Origin: Thelephora terrestris
Taxonomy: Eukaryota > Basidiomycota > Agaricomycetes > Thelephorales > Thelephoraceae
DNA length: 64,000 nucleotides
Direction of reading: 5' to 3'
Assembly: GCA_015956445.1 (NCBI GenBank)
Contig: WIUZ02000010.1
Location: forward strand, 1,116,001 to 1,180,000
The stretch's first letter is position 1; each line of letters starts with the position of its first letter. This document shows positions 37,110 through 48,150 of this stretch, in pieces. The notes under the pieces are model-generated. The model did no database searches. It was not told the DNA's origin and saw only the letters and a program-made list of their open reading frames with translations. The translations under genes and the position numbers were made by a program.

Positions 37110-38345
37110 ATTTTGCTTACATTTTATCTGTGACCTGGGAGAAGGAGACGAACGATCGTAGAATGGAGGCGGTCCACCGCGCACACCAGTCCTCACCACA
37201 GCGTTCGGCTCTCAAATACGACCGCGTTAAACCAAACTAATAACTCACTGTATCCATAACCGCTCGAGATCCCCGGAGCGAGGTACAGGCGGAAGGTGTT
37301 CGCCATATCCAGATCCTTCACGTTTAATTTGCACGGTTCAGAATCATCAAGAACGATATGGCCAGCATAATCGATCCCAGATCCCTATAGGGGACGCCTC
37401 AATTCCGCCGGGATGGTCACTGTGCGAACTTACCGGTACAACGACGTCAAGATCGTGGAGGTGCCCCAGAACCAAAAAAATCTCCGCGCTGCAAGCCCTC
37501 GACTTCTCTTCACTGGATCTCTGCCACCCGTAAAGGATCACGGAAAATTCCCCCCTCTTGGCCAAGCCTAGCTCCGAGAAACGAAAACGGTCACGGTGGA
37601 ACCAGATACAGCTGCTGTTCTGATCGGAAGCATAAGCTTTCTGACAGCACACATTCGCCCGATATCGGGAGGGGTCAGGGTCTGATCGGTGCACAGCATA
37701 GACTTGGATAAGATCCCAACAAAGCTTGCCTCTCCGAAGCTTCAATTGCTTTTCCGATCGCGGCGATCAGCTCCAAGGAAATCGTAGATTGCTCAGAGGT
37801 TCCCTATATAATTCGATTGTCAGCAGGGCGAACACACCGGAGGGTTTCAGCACTGAATGTCCTATGAAAAGAAGTACGATCACGGGAAGAAGGCGCCAGG
37901 GTTTCAAACTTCCAAGACCTGAACACCGGCAGGAAGTTCCTTGAACCCCCCTCTGCGCGGTTGGCGTGGGTAGCGAAGATTTCAGAGCGTATGTAATTGA
38001 AGCCTCGAATCGAGGTCGGTGTCGTCGAGCGGAGAAGTATCCATCTCTTGGGTCTGGAACTCCCTGGCGAGTGTTTCAGGATAGACGCCAGTCCCTCCGT
38101 TGTATGTGGGTGGAACTGTGATCATGAGGGGGTACCGAGCTAGTGGTCAGTGAGATAATTTTGTGTGCTGGCAGGACTGAGCGGAAAGCACGAAAGCAAT
38201 TCTATCACTGCAGGCACTTGCCGACGGCCCGGCGGGCCGTGCTGGGGCCGACTCATCATCAACCCCGTGACAAACGCGTCGCGATTCATTAACAACGGTG
38301 CAAACTTGAATTTCGCGTCGACGTTCCCCCCTGTGTCATCGACTC
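37110..38345 (-). pseudogene. decayed, unprocessed copy of the YPK-type kinase gene
   Basis: Runs parallel to 29050-31550 with many mismatches and gaps. Recognisable pieces in order include the exon-7 end and intron near 37125-37155, ACTCACTGTATCC (exon 6 boundary) near 37250, the DFGLCK/GHI region near 37310-37370, the HLHDLDVVY region near 37440-37470, and the intron sequence CCCTATATAATTCGAT near 37800. A stretch matching the N-terminus and upstream region follows to 38345. Because introns and upstream DNA are included, it arose by segmental duplication and not from an mRNA. Large parts of exons 1, 2, 4 and 8 are missing and many frameshifts are present. No function expected. Confidence 0.82.
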
Positions 38346-38650
38346 ATCCTTCACTCTCTATACAAGAGAAAATCACGCTAAAGCAGAATTTTATTGAAGA
38401 CGGAGTTCAGACCGGAAGGCGTGAGTCTGGCGAAAGTTCAACCCGCGGCACCCTTCGACCCACCTCCACTCCCTTCCCATTCCCACGTCAGCCAAGGTAT
38501 TCAATAAGAACGGGATCCAGATTAGGAGGCTCGAGTCTGGCCAATGTGTTCTGGAGGATGAGTGGAAACGGTATGCCAGATTCAACGAGGTGTGTTCTTC
38601 TCCACGTCTCAAATGTGGCACGCCTGACTGACGTAAGGGCTAGGTCTTAC
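38345..38650 (+). repeat. segmental duplicate block A' (unit 2), with the empty transposon site
   Basis: Counterpart of 36402-36625. At its left edge, about 38328-38352, the sequence runs from the kinase-upstream homology directly into block A through one ATCCTTC, with no 4.85-kb element. This gives the pre-insertion state of the site occupied in unit 1. Confidence 0.65.
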
Positions 38651-38661
38651 ATGTCTCATAC

Positions 38662-39239
38662 ATGTTAGAAAACGAGCCTTTCAAAAAACTTCCCGTGCCA
38701 TATCAACCCATTCCCAAACTCGACCACTGCCCTCCCACACTTAGGTTCGGATTCGCGTTTCCCGAACCGTTTGTCGAGTTCCGTCGGGTGGCCCTCGAGA
38801 ATAACCTAGGTGAACCCGAAGAGTTTCTCAAGCCGAACACTTTTTACAAGCTACGCACTCGGGTGGTGGCTCTCCTCAACAACCTATGTGGCTTTGAACC
38901 ACCACTTGTGATTTATTGCGAGTATATTCACTCGAAAGAAGCGGACGTGATGCTGGAGATATCAACAAACTATGCTTTGGGGATCCCCGAGGACAAGGTG
39001 GACGTGGCTCTTCGCACTATCAAGGAGCTTTTCAGCCTTCCAGACGACACCAAGCCAAAGTGGTACCTTGAACTTGGCATATTCGAGAAAGCACGAGACG
39101 AGTATCTCCTTCCAAGTAAGCCTCCATTGAAGCTGACGATACGACAAAAAAACTAACGAGCTCTGTCACAGTGTCGGCTTTCATTTGGAGTCGTTGTGAC
39201 CAGGACTCAGAAGACAGTCGGATATCTCTGATTGCATAA
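38662..39239 (+). CDS. hypothetical protein, 173 residues, two exons
   Basis: Exons 38662-39115 and 39172-39239 joined by a clean GTAAG...CACAG intron; the sum is 522 nt, ending in TAA. The protein is soluble, with FGFAFPEPFVEFRRVALEN, LRTRVVALLNNLCGFEPP and VDVALRTIKELFSLPDD segments that look like real helices rather than random translation. No signal peptide, membrane segment or known motif. It sits in the about 760-bp segment present only in unit 2 of the duplication, so either unit 1 lost it or it was gained here. A 12-nt T run (39340-39351) follows about 100 bp downstream. Not recognised. Confidence 0.6.
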
Positions 39240-39409
39240 AACCTTTTTCGTTTCTCAAAAGTCTCTATCGCACTTGCCCAATGACACTATATGCTATCCT
39301 TATAACTTCCCGGAGGCTCCTGATTACAATGAAGTTTCATTTTTTTTTTTTGGAAATGCCGCCACTGCGCAGTTAAACATAATTCGACTGTGGTCATCGT
39401 CTTTTCCCT

Positions 39410-39585
39410 TGCAGTCAATGCCAATTGTACCATATCATCTGTTGAGGCTTGTAGACACATCGCGTAGGACGAACGAAATACCGCGACTGCAGAAGATTCA
39501 TCGTAACATACTTCACGGTCGTATTTCGCCCTAAAACAACTGTACACCAACGCGCTGAGGGACTCGTGTTAATGCGAGAAGAGCA
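39410..39585 (+). repeat. segmental duplicate block A'' (unit 2, distal half)
   Basis: Diverged copy of about 36650-36830: shared order of GAACGAAATACCGCGAC, a GTAACATACTT/ATACATGGTTAT stretch, CCCTAAAAC and CTGTACACCAACGCGCTGAG. Confidence 0.6.
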
Positions 39586-42057
39586 CAAATTCGCCCCCGC
39601 CCACCCAGGCTGGAAAACACAGCCCCCCCAGATCCTGTAATGACCCAAAAATCTGTGTCGCCGGTCAGTGCTCGTTTTCGGGCCAACAATCTGCTCGCCT
39701 CCGGTCCCAGTCCCACCTCTGCTCCCCTCCCACTGTACACTTCAGAAAGCTCGGAATCGGAAGATAAGGCAGGCGAGAGTTACGCTGAAGCGCGGTACAA
39801 GCACTGCAATCCGACGACACTCGATCATTGATTTCACAATGGACCCGCGAGACTTGGCATGCATGCCATCGACTCGGAGCGCTGATCTCGGTGATCCCGG
39901 ACTGAATGAACGATCGAAACGGCCGCCCACTGTCTGCTCGAAGTACTTATGTACCGCTTCACGGGTACCTGGGCGATATCGGTAAACCCGACGCGGTTCG
40001 ACCCTCTGGTATCCGAATACTCTCACTGCAGATATATAACAGGGATTTACCGAGTCTATAAACCGCCCAACGTCTGTTTCTGTTCTCCCGATGTTCGCCT
40101 CCTTGCGACGAGACCCGACTCTGCGGCCAAATTGTGGAACGTTGTTGGCTGTGGTGCATAAGCGGTTCCCTCCTTTATCTCCCTCCAGCATACACCCTCC
40201 AAGGCTCACGCGCAGGTTTGGTTTGCCCACCCAAACGCTCGACATGTTGACATGATGATCGTTGCCCTGAGCTATTCTACATACGCGTTTACCCACATAC
40301 GTGGCTCACACGCAGCTGGTTGAAGATGTTCCGCAGCTCGTTATAATCCCCAGTCTATACGGTTTCGGGTTATCTACAACAAATCCCGCAGTCTTCCGCA
40401 ACGATCTAGCGTCGGTGCCCTCAACAAAAGTGTACGCGGACGTGGTCAAACTATATGTATTACAAATCCTCCCATAGCTAGCTGATTGCAAGGTGCCGCA
40501 GTTACAGTTGTGCATAGTGGGATTTCACAATTTGGACACCCGTTTTCTTGGGCCTAGAACGCGCAGCGCCCAAAGGCGATCTCTTAGGCACCAAACCGTC
40601 GAACGTATTTTCAAACACCCTTGATTGTAGGGAGGGAAGAAAGGGGATCAAAGTTTGGGATATTTTCTGTTTTTCTGATATGTAGGGATAACGGGGGCTA
40701 CATGGATTTTGAACCGGAGCCAAGGAGATTTCAATTGAGTTTTGGCGCCCCTCGAGATCAGGTTTTTAGGGCGTGATGGGCTGAGCCTTACACACGGTGC
40801 ATGCGTAAGCGTGGTGAGGTCCGAACGTGAAATTGATAAGAGGGTACAAGCGTCTTTCATTCGCTGGGAGTGAGGCTGGTGGTCCGAACCGTTGAATGAA
40901 TGAGCGGGAAATCGTCGGACAACAACGGAGTGGCAGTTCGTGGGATTGGGTGGTGAGAAGAGATGAAGGTGAGAGAGGACCAGACAAACGGGTGAAAGGG
41001 GCGTGGGAGTGCACCCAATGAACGTGAGCCATGACGAATTCCTCTTTGCCTCGAGGAAGGATATGCCGAGATGGCGGTGCGGGCTTGATAAGCAGGGTAT
41101 ACCCGGGGGCCATCTTGTCGACAGATCGTTGGTAAGGAGGCGAGGAGAGAACCGGGTGAGTGCTGGACGACAGCGGGCGTCATGAAGCTAGGACACGTTG
41201 GTGAAAGGAGTTCCGTGGCCTTCCGTGACCCGTCAGAGAGTTCGGGGTGTGGTCCCGTCCGAGGTTGTGGTGTAGTGGGCGCTTGATCGCAACTCGGAAC
41301 GCCCTTGATGGAATTAAGGAACCATATGGAGATGTGGGGTAGACGCCCTCCATTCTTCTCTCGTCCGATGGGTGGAGGTGGTTCGGCGAGACACGTCAGA
41401 TGCAAGACTGAATGTTCAAGCAGAGCTTACGTGGCCCGTATAGAACGAGCGAGAAGAACGTGGAAAGGTGGAGAACAAGTGCGCAGCATTGTTGGGATAA
41501 TTGTGCCCGTGGTGGAGGACCACGTAGATGGTGACATGCGCAGAAACCGCTAGTGCCAGTGATTGGGAATCATAAAACCGAGTGTGCCACGCCCGTCTGT
41601 TGTCAAGGCACGCCGAGTGAAGTCGTGGAGGGCTGGGGAGAGGCGGAAGGGCGGGGAGCGATGCAGTGTCAATTGAGAATATTTATCGTTGAGGCTGCGC
41701 AACTGGAACCGGTTCGCGTTGGTCAGCGGCCGACGACCAAGGGGAATTTCTTCCCGCGGTCGTGTGGCACAGACGCCTTGATCGGCTCTCGGCTCATCCG
41801 GGTCACCCTGACTCGAAAAAACGAAACGGAACCGAATCCTGAAAATCAGAAAAAAAATCCAAAAAATCAGAAAGAGAGAAACAAGAGAGCTGGATAATAA
41901 TAAAACAGCTGAGAGTTACCGCTGAGAGGAAGGACAGCCTTAGTTGGGGCAGATTTGGGTGAGCCGGGAAGGCTGTGGCTGCTGTGGGACTGCGGCTGTG
42001 CCTCCTCAATTTCGGTTTGTCAGCCCATTTCCTTTTCTGATCGTCACCCAAAATCAG
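39586..42057. other. 2.5-kb gene-poor spacer
   Basis: Several open frames overlap on opposite strands (for example 39742-40296 and 40857-41405 minus) but none has a plausible protein composition, domain or splice partner. An A-rich run with AAAAAATCC and AAAATCAG words lies at 41815-41880, probably promoter DNA of the bZIP gene. Confidence 0.45.
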
Positions 42058-42302
42058 TATAAAGTCATTGAGAGTCATTTCGCACCCTCTCTACCCCTTC
42101 TTGGTTTTACCACCACAACCCTCTCCCAGACCACCCCCTGCAGATCCTCGAAACCGAGTGATTTCGAGTCCATCTGCGCACCAATCGAACCTCTGTTACA
42201 CCCGTAAGTCCCCCCTCCCCCTTTCCGCAGCTTCCCAATCCCCCCCTCTGCCTCCCGTTTTCGTGTGTCGTTTTCCCTACACTTTGTTTGGATTTAAGCA
42301 CG
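42058..42302 (+). promoter_or_regulatory. TATA box and long leader of the bZIP gene
   Basis: TATAAA at 42058-42063, then GAGTCA (42069-42074, the Gcn4 core read on the other strand) and about 210 bp of pyrimidine-rich sequence to the ATG at 42303. No ATG occurs between the TATA box and the start codon, so upstream ORFs beginning with AUG are absent unless transcription starts earlier. GTAAGT at about 42204 followed by candidate acceptors could mark a leader intron. Confidence 0.5.
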
Positions 42303-43727
42303 ATGGCAAGAAAGTCGAAATCAGTACTCTCTCAGTCTGACTCGAACTATCGTCCCCATCGCGTCCCAACTCCTACATTCAAGTCGGAGCTTCACACGGA
42401 TTCGGTTGCCTATGAGCTCGACTCGACGACGACGGACCCGCTGACGTTCCCGTCTTCCTCCTCCTCCAGAATTTTCAATCCCGCCACCTTGTCTTCAGAT
42501 TACAGAAACTCCAAGCTCTCCCCTTCTCCAACCTTGTCATCGGTAACGCCCAGAAGCTATCTCTCATCTCACCGGCACCATGTACTGCATCTGAACGAGC
42601 GTCAACTTCGACCCAACTCGGTTCCTAATCAACGTAATGGTTTACAGAATTTGGACAAATCCTCTCAGTCCCCGCCCACCTTGACCGGTTCTCCTTCGAC
42701 CTCCTCCCACCCGGTCTTTCACAATGTCAACGATTTAGCTGCTCATCACGGTATCCCAATGTCCTTACCCCCAACACCCCGTACAGTGACCCGACGTACC
42801 TCACCCACGGACGAAATGACGCCGTCTGCTGAGGACGAATCTTTCTCGTCGCTCTGTTCCGAGTATCTCACGATGCTGGACTCCACCCCTAATACCGCCT
42901 CTGTCGAGGAGGCCACCCAGGCCATCTTGAATATCTTTAGGGCCGGTACGCCAGATCATGTGCCTTTTTTGACTCATCAGGAGTCGCTGACCATTTGTGG
43001 CTGTCCTCCAGACTCCCAAATAAAACCGAGCGACGACTTTCTCACCTCCCCCATGGAGGAGTCACCCTTTGACGACTTCCTCTCCACACCAGCTCTCGGA
43101 GGTGACTTCCAAGACTTCACTAGTCCCCTCATCTTCGAAAGCGACGACGTGGGTGCCCCTTACCATAATACACCTCTGTTCGACGACGTCGGTCTCTTTG
43201 AGCCACCTTCCTCGTCCGACAAGCGTACCGCACCACATCTCTCCTCGGCGGTAGACCTCGACAGGATGTACACCGTCTCTCCCGGCACTCCTGCCCTCGA
43301 TGCCTCTCCCTTCTTCCCTCCTTCACATCGACTTCCCTTTAATCTCCCCACCGGCACCCGTAAGAACCTCACGCCGGAAACCTTGATCCCATTAGATGCC
43401 CCTGTCCAGTCACGGAACTACCTCACTCCATCGGTCACGTCACGCAAAGAATCTTCACGCAAGCGGTCACGAACCGAAGCGTCAGTTGACGATGACGACG
43501 AGGCGGACAAGGAAGTGGGTGAGCTCGACGCTGTCGCTGCCAAGCGATTGCAAAATACCCTTGCGGCTCGCCGAAGCAGGAGGCGAAAGTTAGAGCATCA
43601 ATTAGAGTTGGAGACCAACTTAGATCGTGAGAAGCAGCTCAAGGAGCAGTGGAGGTCGAGAGCGATGACCCTTGAGGCCCTCCTCATGAGCCATGGAATC
43701 CCTGTCCCACCAGCCGTCCCGTATTAA
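42303..43727 (+). CDS. bZIP transcription factor, Gcn4/Cpc1-like
   Basis: Single-exon gene of 474 residues. The C-terminal bZIP starts near residue 410 (AAKRLQNTLAARRSRRRKLEHQLELE), with the Gcn4-type basic signature N-x-x-A-A-R-R-S-R followed by a short leucine zipper (LELETNLDREKQLKEQW, then MTLEALL). The remainder is disordered and rich in S, T, P and D. It carries acidic-aromatic patches (SPMEESPFDDFLSTP, GDFQDFTSPLIFESDD, TPLFDDVGLFEPP) that resemble activation segments. Gcn4/Cpc1 proteins switch on amino-acid biosynthesis and stress genes under starvation. The usual control by upstream ORFs is not evident here. A Gcn4-like core site near the TATA box could allow self-regulation (inference). 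Confidence 0.9.
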   Translation: MARKSKSVLSQSDSNYRPHRVPTPTFKSELHTDSVAYELDSTTTDPLTFPSSSSSRIFNPATLSSDYRNSKLSPSPTLSSVTPRSYLSSHRHHVLHLNERQLRPNSVPNQRNGLQNLDKSSQSPPTLTGSPSTSSHPVFHNVNDLAAHHGIPMSLPPTPRTVTRRTSPTDEMTPSAEDESFSSLCSEYLTMLDSTPNTASVEEATQAILNIFRAGTPDHVPFLTHQESLTICGCPPDSQIKPSDDFLTSPMEESPFDDFLSTPALGGDFQDFTSPLIFESDDVGAPYHNTPLFDDVGLFEPPSSSDKRTAPHLSSAVDLDRMYTVSPGTPALDASPFFPPSHRLPFNLPTGTRKNLTPETLIPLDAPVQSRNYLTPSVTSRKESSRKRSRTEASVDDDDEADKEVGELDAVAAKRLQNTLAARRSRRRKLEHQLELETNLDREKQLKEQWRSRAMTLEALLMSHGIPVPPAVPY

Positions 43728-45228
43728 TCTTCATTTCTTATTCCCTTCAATAACCTTTGTCACCGTCCTTCTTTCCTTCTGACGATGTAATTTACCTGCT
43801 CGGTAGGAGCGTCGCTAATACTCGCCCCCTTCCCCATTATGACTCCCCTCTCCGTATGTGACCTCTGGGGACGCTCCTTTCGCGTTGTACTTGTATAGCT
43901 ACTGTTCTGTCAATGTGTTTTTGCTTGCGGGGGGTCACACCCTCGTCGCTCCCTTTCCCCCAATCCCCGTGTCCAAAATTTATGTGATTCCTCGAGCGCC
44001 CCAAGTTTTCTTTACCTTCTCTGTCCCCCTTGCCTGGCAGCAGTATGTGCTGTGTTGTGTAGTCCTGGTCATGCAATGCAGAAGCCTTTCGAACAATTTT
44101 TATCTCGTGTGAGGACGGAATTCTTGGTCGACCGGCAATATCGGTAAACCTAAGACCGGTGCAAGTGTGAACCGGATCCGGATCGTATGTTATCCCGACC
44201 CGGACGCTCTCTCCACCACGGCCACCGCCTCACCTCTGTTGCTAAGTTAGCAGCCCCACGTGTACCTGCTCTTCCTCGCTTTATCATGATTCAGGCGAAC
44301 AGTTTAGTGTCCGATGTGAATGAAAGTGTGGTGGTGCATCATTGCTTACAATTTGATTCCGACAACTTGCAACGACGCCCACGTCAGAGTCTAGTCCTCT
44401 GCGGTATAGTGGGGCTGGCGTTCAACTGGCTCGACGCTATGGTGCGTTACTAATGCGCTTTCGTAATAATTACTAACGTGCGAGGGAGGTCACAGGCTAC
44501 GTCGCCAACAGTGATTCATCCAAAGTCTAAGGCGCTCGCAAGCGTTGTGATCGTTCGTGGCGGTGCCTTCACTTCAACACCGATATCCCTGTAAGGACCT
44601 GTGTGAGGACGGCTTCCGTTTGGCCCCACAGTTTTTTCCCCCTACCGCGATGCTGCAGGAGGTCTTTGGGTGAGGGGTAGTGTGTTTGTGGATAGTTGTA
44701 ACCCACCCACGCTATCGGATCTTTGAATTTCTTGGTGTACGAGATCCGTCCCAGGCCTCCCCCAAACCTCCTAGTCCTCGTGCTGGCCCAGAGATTGGCG
44801 TGACGGGCGTGCCGTTCATGTTTCCGTCCGGACTCCAGACCCTCAACACAGATACTTATATCGACCGTTACCCGTCGCAGCCTCAGGGAAATCAAGTTTC
44901 GTTAGGATGAGGTGAACCGCGCCGGGCTACCTACCCTCCCTCCCCCCCTTTCTGCGCGCGTAACGACCGCCCGTCAGGAACGTCGTTTTGTGAATTGCTC
45001 ACACGCGGACTCTTTGTTGACCGATGGATGCACCTCCCCCACTCCTCGAGTCTCAATCGCCCCCCCCCCCCTTCTGAGGTTGGAGTGGGTGCTCCGGCGC
45101 AGATCTCAGTTTCTTGGACGCCCGTCTTCTATTGAATGGATTCATCACTTACTCATTGGGCGCTCAGGCTTCCTCTTTATCTAGATGTATCGCGGTGTCT
45201 TTGAGCCCCAGAGAGTCTCTGGTCACCT
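43728..45228. other. spacer before regulator paralog 4
   Basis: About 1.5 kb with the bZIP 3' UTR and the promoter of the next gene. A run of 12 C lies at 45060-45071. Short frames on both strands are unsupported. Confidence 0.5.
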
Positions 45229-47730
45229 ATGTCTCAGTCCCGTGCGATCGCGTGTTTACGGTGTCGGTGAGTGTACACGTTCAAGTTCGCCCTGACCCCG
45301 CTGAAAAATCCAATATTTTGTTTTGTGGCAGGGCACGGAAAGTGGTATGACAGGCGCACATCTAATCCGAGTTACGTCGTTGACCGTTCTCCTTCCCCCG
45401 CCGGCGATACAGAAATGCGTACCAAACGTGCCTCGCTGTAGGCGTTGCATAGAGTTGGGTGTCGAAGAATGCGTGTATGTCCAGAGGAAGAAGCGAGCGG
45501 TCAGAGATCTGTTACGGATCGGCGAGGCGTGTCTACCTTGTCGGTTAGTGCTGTTCCTGGATGAGCGCTGTCTGTGCTGACCCCTAACGTACCGACTTAG
45601 GAAGCGGAAGAAGGTCAGTAGCGGTCGGCGGATCATCCGCCTGAACCCAAACAAAAACGTCAGCTAAGAGATTTACGCCCGCGGTCACGACAGAAATGCA
45701 ACGCCGAACGCCCGTGCTCGGGTTGCGTCGATGCGCACAAACCGGAAGAGTGTGTTTACGATCGTCCAAGGAAGTTTCACCCTCAGCCCAGGAGGATCCT
45801 TCCGGCGACGACGAACTCTCTCCCGCTCGTGTATAGAAGCGGGAGTGGGTCGTTCCAGGTTGATTCGAGCGCGTCGTTGCCCGAGAGTTTGTTTACGACC
45901 AAGGAAGGCCTGATGGGTCTGACGGGGAACCAGCCATCGACTTCGTTTGCTCCAGCTGGTCCTGCTGGGTCGGCCTCGTCCGGTTTTGATCCATCCCCCC
46001 TGTCTTTCGAGGAACCCGTTTTGGCAATCGCACCTTACTTCGGAGATGCCCTGCCATCTGGAGTTCTGCCAGTCGTGAATTGCTCAGACCTCGTCCTCTG
46101 GCAGGGACAGCCTTCTTACGAAGATCAATGCGCTCTATCTGTCGTATCCTCTGCTTTGTTTCCGAGAATACCTCCAGCCCCTCACGTGCCTCTCTCCTTC
46201 CTTGGAGAGCCAAACATTCAGATTTCTCATACGACCCCGGAGCTGGAGATGACGTTGTGGGTGCCCCTAGTCCGCTCTTGCCGGGTTTTTAGTTCGTACT
46301 GATGTTGGAGCGTAGTCGCCTTGCGGGATTGGTCCGGATGAGGAGGATGGGGACCTACCTTTCACCTCGCAAGCAGGAAGCGTTGTTGAATGGGGACATG
46401 TCGGGTGTAATCCTACACCCTTACTTCCTGCACAAGGTCATCACTTTCGGGATGCACCATTCGTCGATCGTGAAAGAGTCTTCTCCGCCGATGGTCCTCC
46501 TCCACGCGAGGTACATCCAGAGCTTTTGGGAAAAACTGGCGGACATCAGCCAAGGAAACGACTGCGACCTCAAAGTCCAGGCATTGCTGTTTTTGGTCGC
46601 CGGGTGTTTGTTCGTGAGGCAGTCGCGGGTGGGCGCGCTGTATCTGTGGAAGGCGTGCGGGGTGGTGAACGCGGGGGAGATGCGGTTTGTGCCGAGGTAT
46701 GGGCATCCGCCGCCGTATTCGGACGAGGTGCATGAGAGGTCGACGGTGCTGTCGCAGCTGATTTGGATGGAGAATTATTTGTTTTTGGCTTGTGACGGGG
46801 CGAGACCGAAGTTGACGAAGAGGATCGAGGAAGAGTTTAGGAACGAGTTACCAGTGAGTGTTTTTTTTTTGAGTTTATTGAGTATATGTGTGTATGTTCT
46901 TTCGGTCATGTGTTGATGGTTTTTGGCGCAGGGGATTTATTCGGTGTTGTTTCAAGTGTGTCCGTTGACGATGCGCACGCAGGGGATTCTGCTCGTCAGG
47001 GACGTGGTTTTGTTTCTGGAGGAGCTTCAAAACCCTGGCAAGTGCACCGTTCACACTACAGCCTTTGGAATTCGAACTGAAGCTTGGCATGACACAGAAG
47101 CGATGCCCGGCGACTGGAAGCAGTCATGCGACCTCCTGGCTTCCTCCTTGGACGATTATTCGGATATGCTGATGATCCGTCTCGGGGAGTGTGAGAATGT
47201 GGGCGATAAAGAAGGCGCTTCGATCATCCGGAGTAGCTGTATCTCTTGCCTCGCCCACCTCGCCGTCCTGTACCATTCCATCGGTGAGATGCAACCTCGT
47301 GCCAGGACGACGGTGGACGGTCTCTGTGATGCCGTGTTGGATAATTTGGGGAACCTAAGCCAAGGGATGGAGCTCGAGGATGTCACGGTATTCGACCTGG
47401 TACTCAAGGTACCGTAATTTACCCCCACCACCTCGATTTCCTGACCTGGTATCCATCTTGACAACTGACCTTCTCGCTGGCCAGGTTTCTTGGGAAAAGG
47501 CGCTCAAAATTTATGATTCGCGACTCAACGAACTCTCTGTCGAAGAAGGCTCAGAGCTGTGGCGTTGGAGGTGTGTCGTGGCGGAGGCGTATGCGGATAT
47601 GGAGAGGAGGTTGCCGAAGCGCGAGCCCCCGATACTTACTTCGTTGGCGTTGTTGGAGGATGGGAGGTCTGAGGGGTCGAGGTATCCGAATTTGATGAAT
47701 CCTGCTAATAGGAAAGATTATGGGATGTGA
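45229..47730 (+). CDS. regulator with two Zn2Cys6 clusters, paralog 4
   Basis: 652 residues, nine exons: 45229-45266, 45332-45344 (13 nt), 45413-45543 (131 nt), 45601-45613 (13 nt), 45694-46256, 46316-46853 (538 nt), 46932-47037 (106 nt), 47098-47408 (311 nt), 47485-47730 (246 nt). Cluster 1 is ACLRCRARKVKCVPNVPRC and ends EEC; cluster 2 is ACLPCRKRKKKCNAERPC and ends PEEC; all twelve cysteines are in register with the other paralogs. Intron 7 (47038-47097) has a GCAAGT donor. Shared C-terminal blocks are PRKQEALLNGD, QVCPLTMRTQGILLVRD, SCISCLAHLAVLYH and EDGRSEGSRYPNLM. It sits about 22 kb from the cluster of the other three, just before the pectinase array. That position makes it a candidate regulator of those genes, but only by proximity. 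Confidence 0.9.
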
Positions 47731-48150
47731 AGAACCCCTCCGTTTCCTCGTGTTCGTCTCAGGGTTCTCGGGCGACGGGGACATCGCGAGTTTTTTTTTC
47801 TGGTGGATCATCTTGGAGATATATACACACATGTCATCTATTTTCACAGATATCAAAGCGCTGTACGGGGAGCTCTACCTGCCCGTATCGATATCGCACG
47901 GTGTCAACATTTATGTGGCAAAGAACATTTCCGTACTTGAACTCGAAACGAGTCGCGAGTCTCGAAACGATAACGGCATGGGTATATTGCGGGGTGTAGG
48001 GTAGTGTTCAAAGGAATGTCAATTCAAAAGGAATGGTAAGGCACAGCCTCATGCATCTCACGATCTCCCCACGATTTCCTCGCATAAATTTCAGATCCAA
48101 CACGGCAGCGTTGGCATGACCGCTGCTTTTCCGTCGTGCGTGCCCCAACC
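47731..48150. other. convergent 3' spacer
   Basis: About 420 bp between the ends of regulator 4 (plus) and pectinase 1 (minus). The part from about 47970 begins the sequence repeated at the 3' side of all three pectinase genes (CACAGCCTCATG-like block). Confidence 0.5.

Noticed and set aside
39340-39351. T run read as the tail of a reverse-transcribed copy near the orphan gene
   Set aside because: The orphan gene has an intron and is on the opposite sense to the expected tail; no target duplication was found.
40857-41405. 182-codon minus-strand frame
   Set aside because: Composition is P/S/R-rich and low in structure, overlaps frames on the other strand, and has no homology that I recognise.
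45060-45071. 12-C run
   Set aside because: Simple homopolymer in a promoter-like spacer, no further structure.
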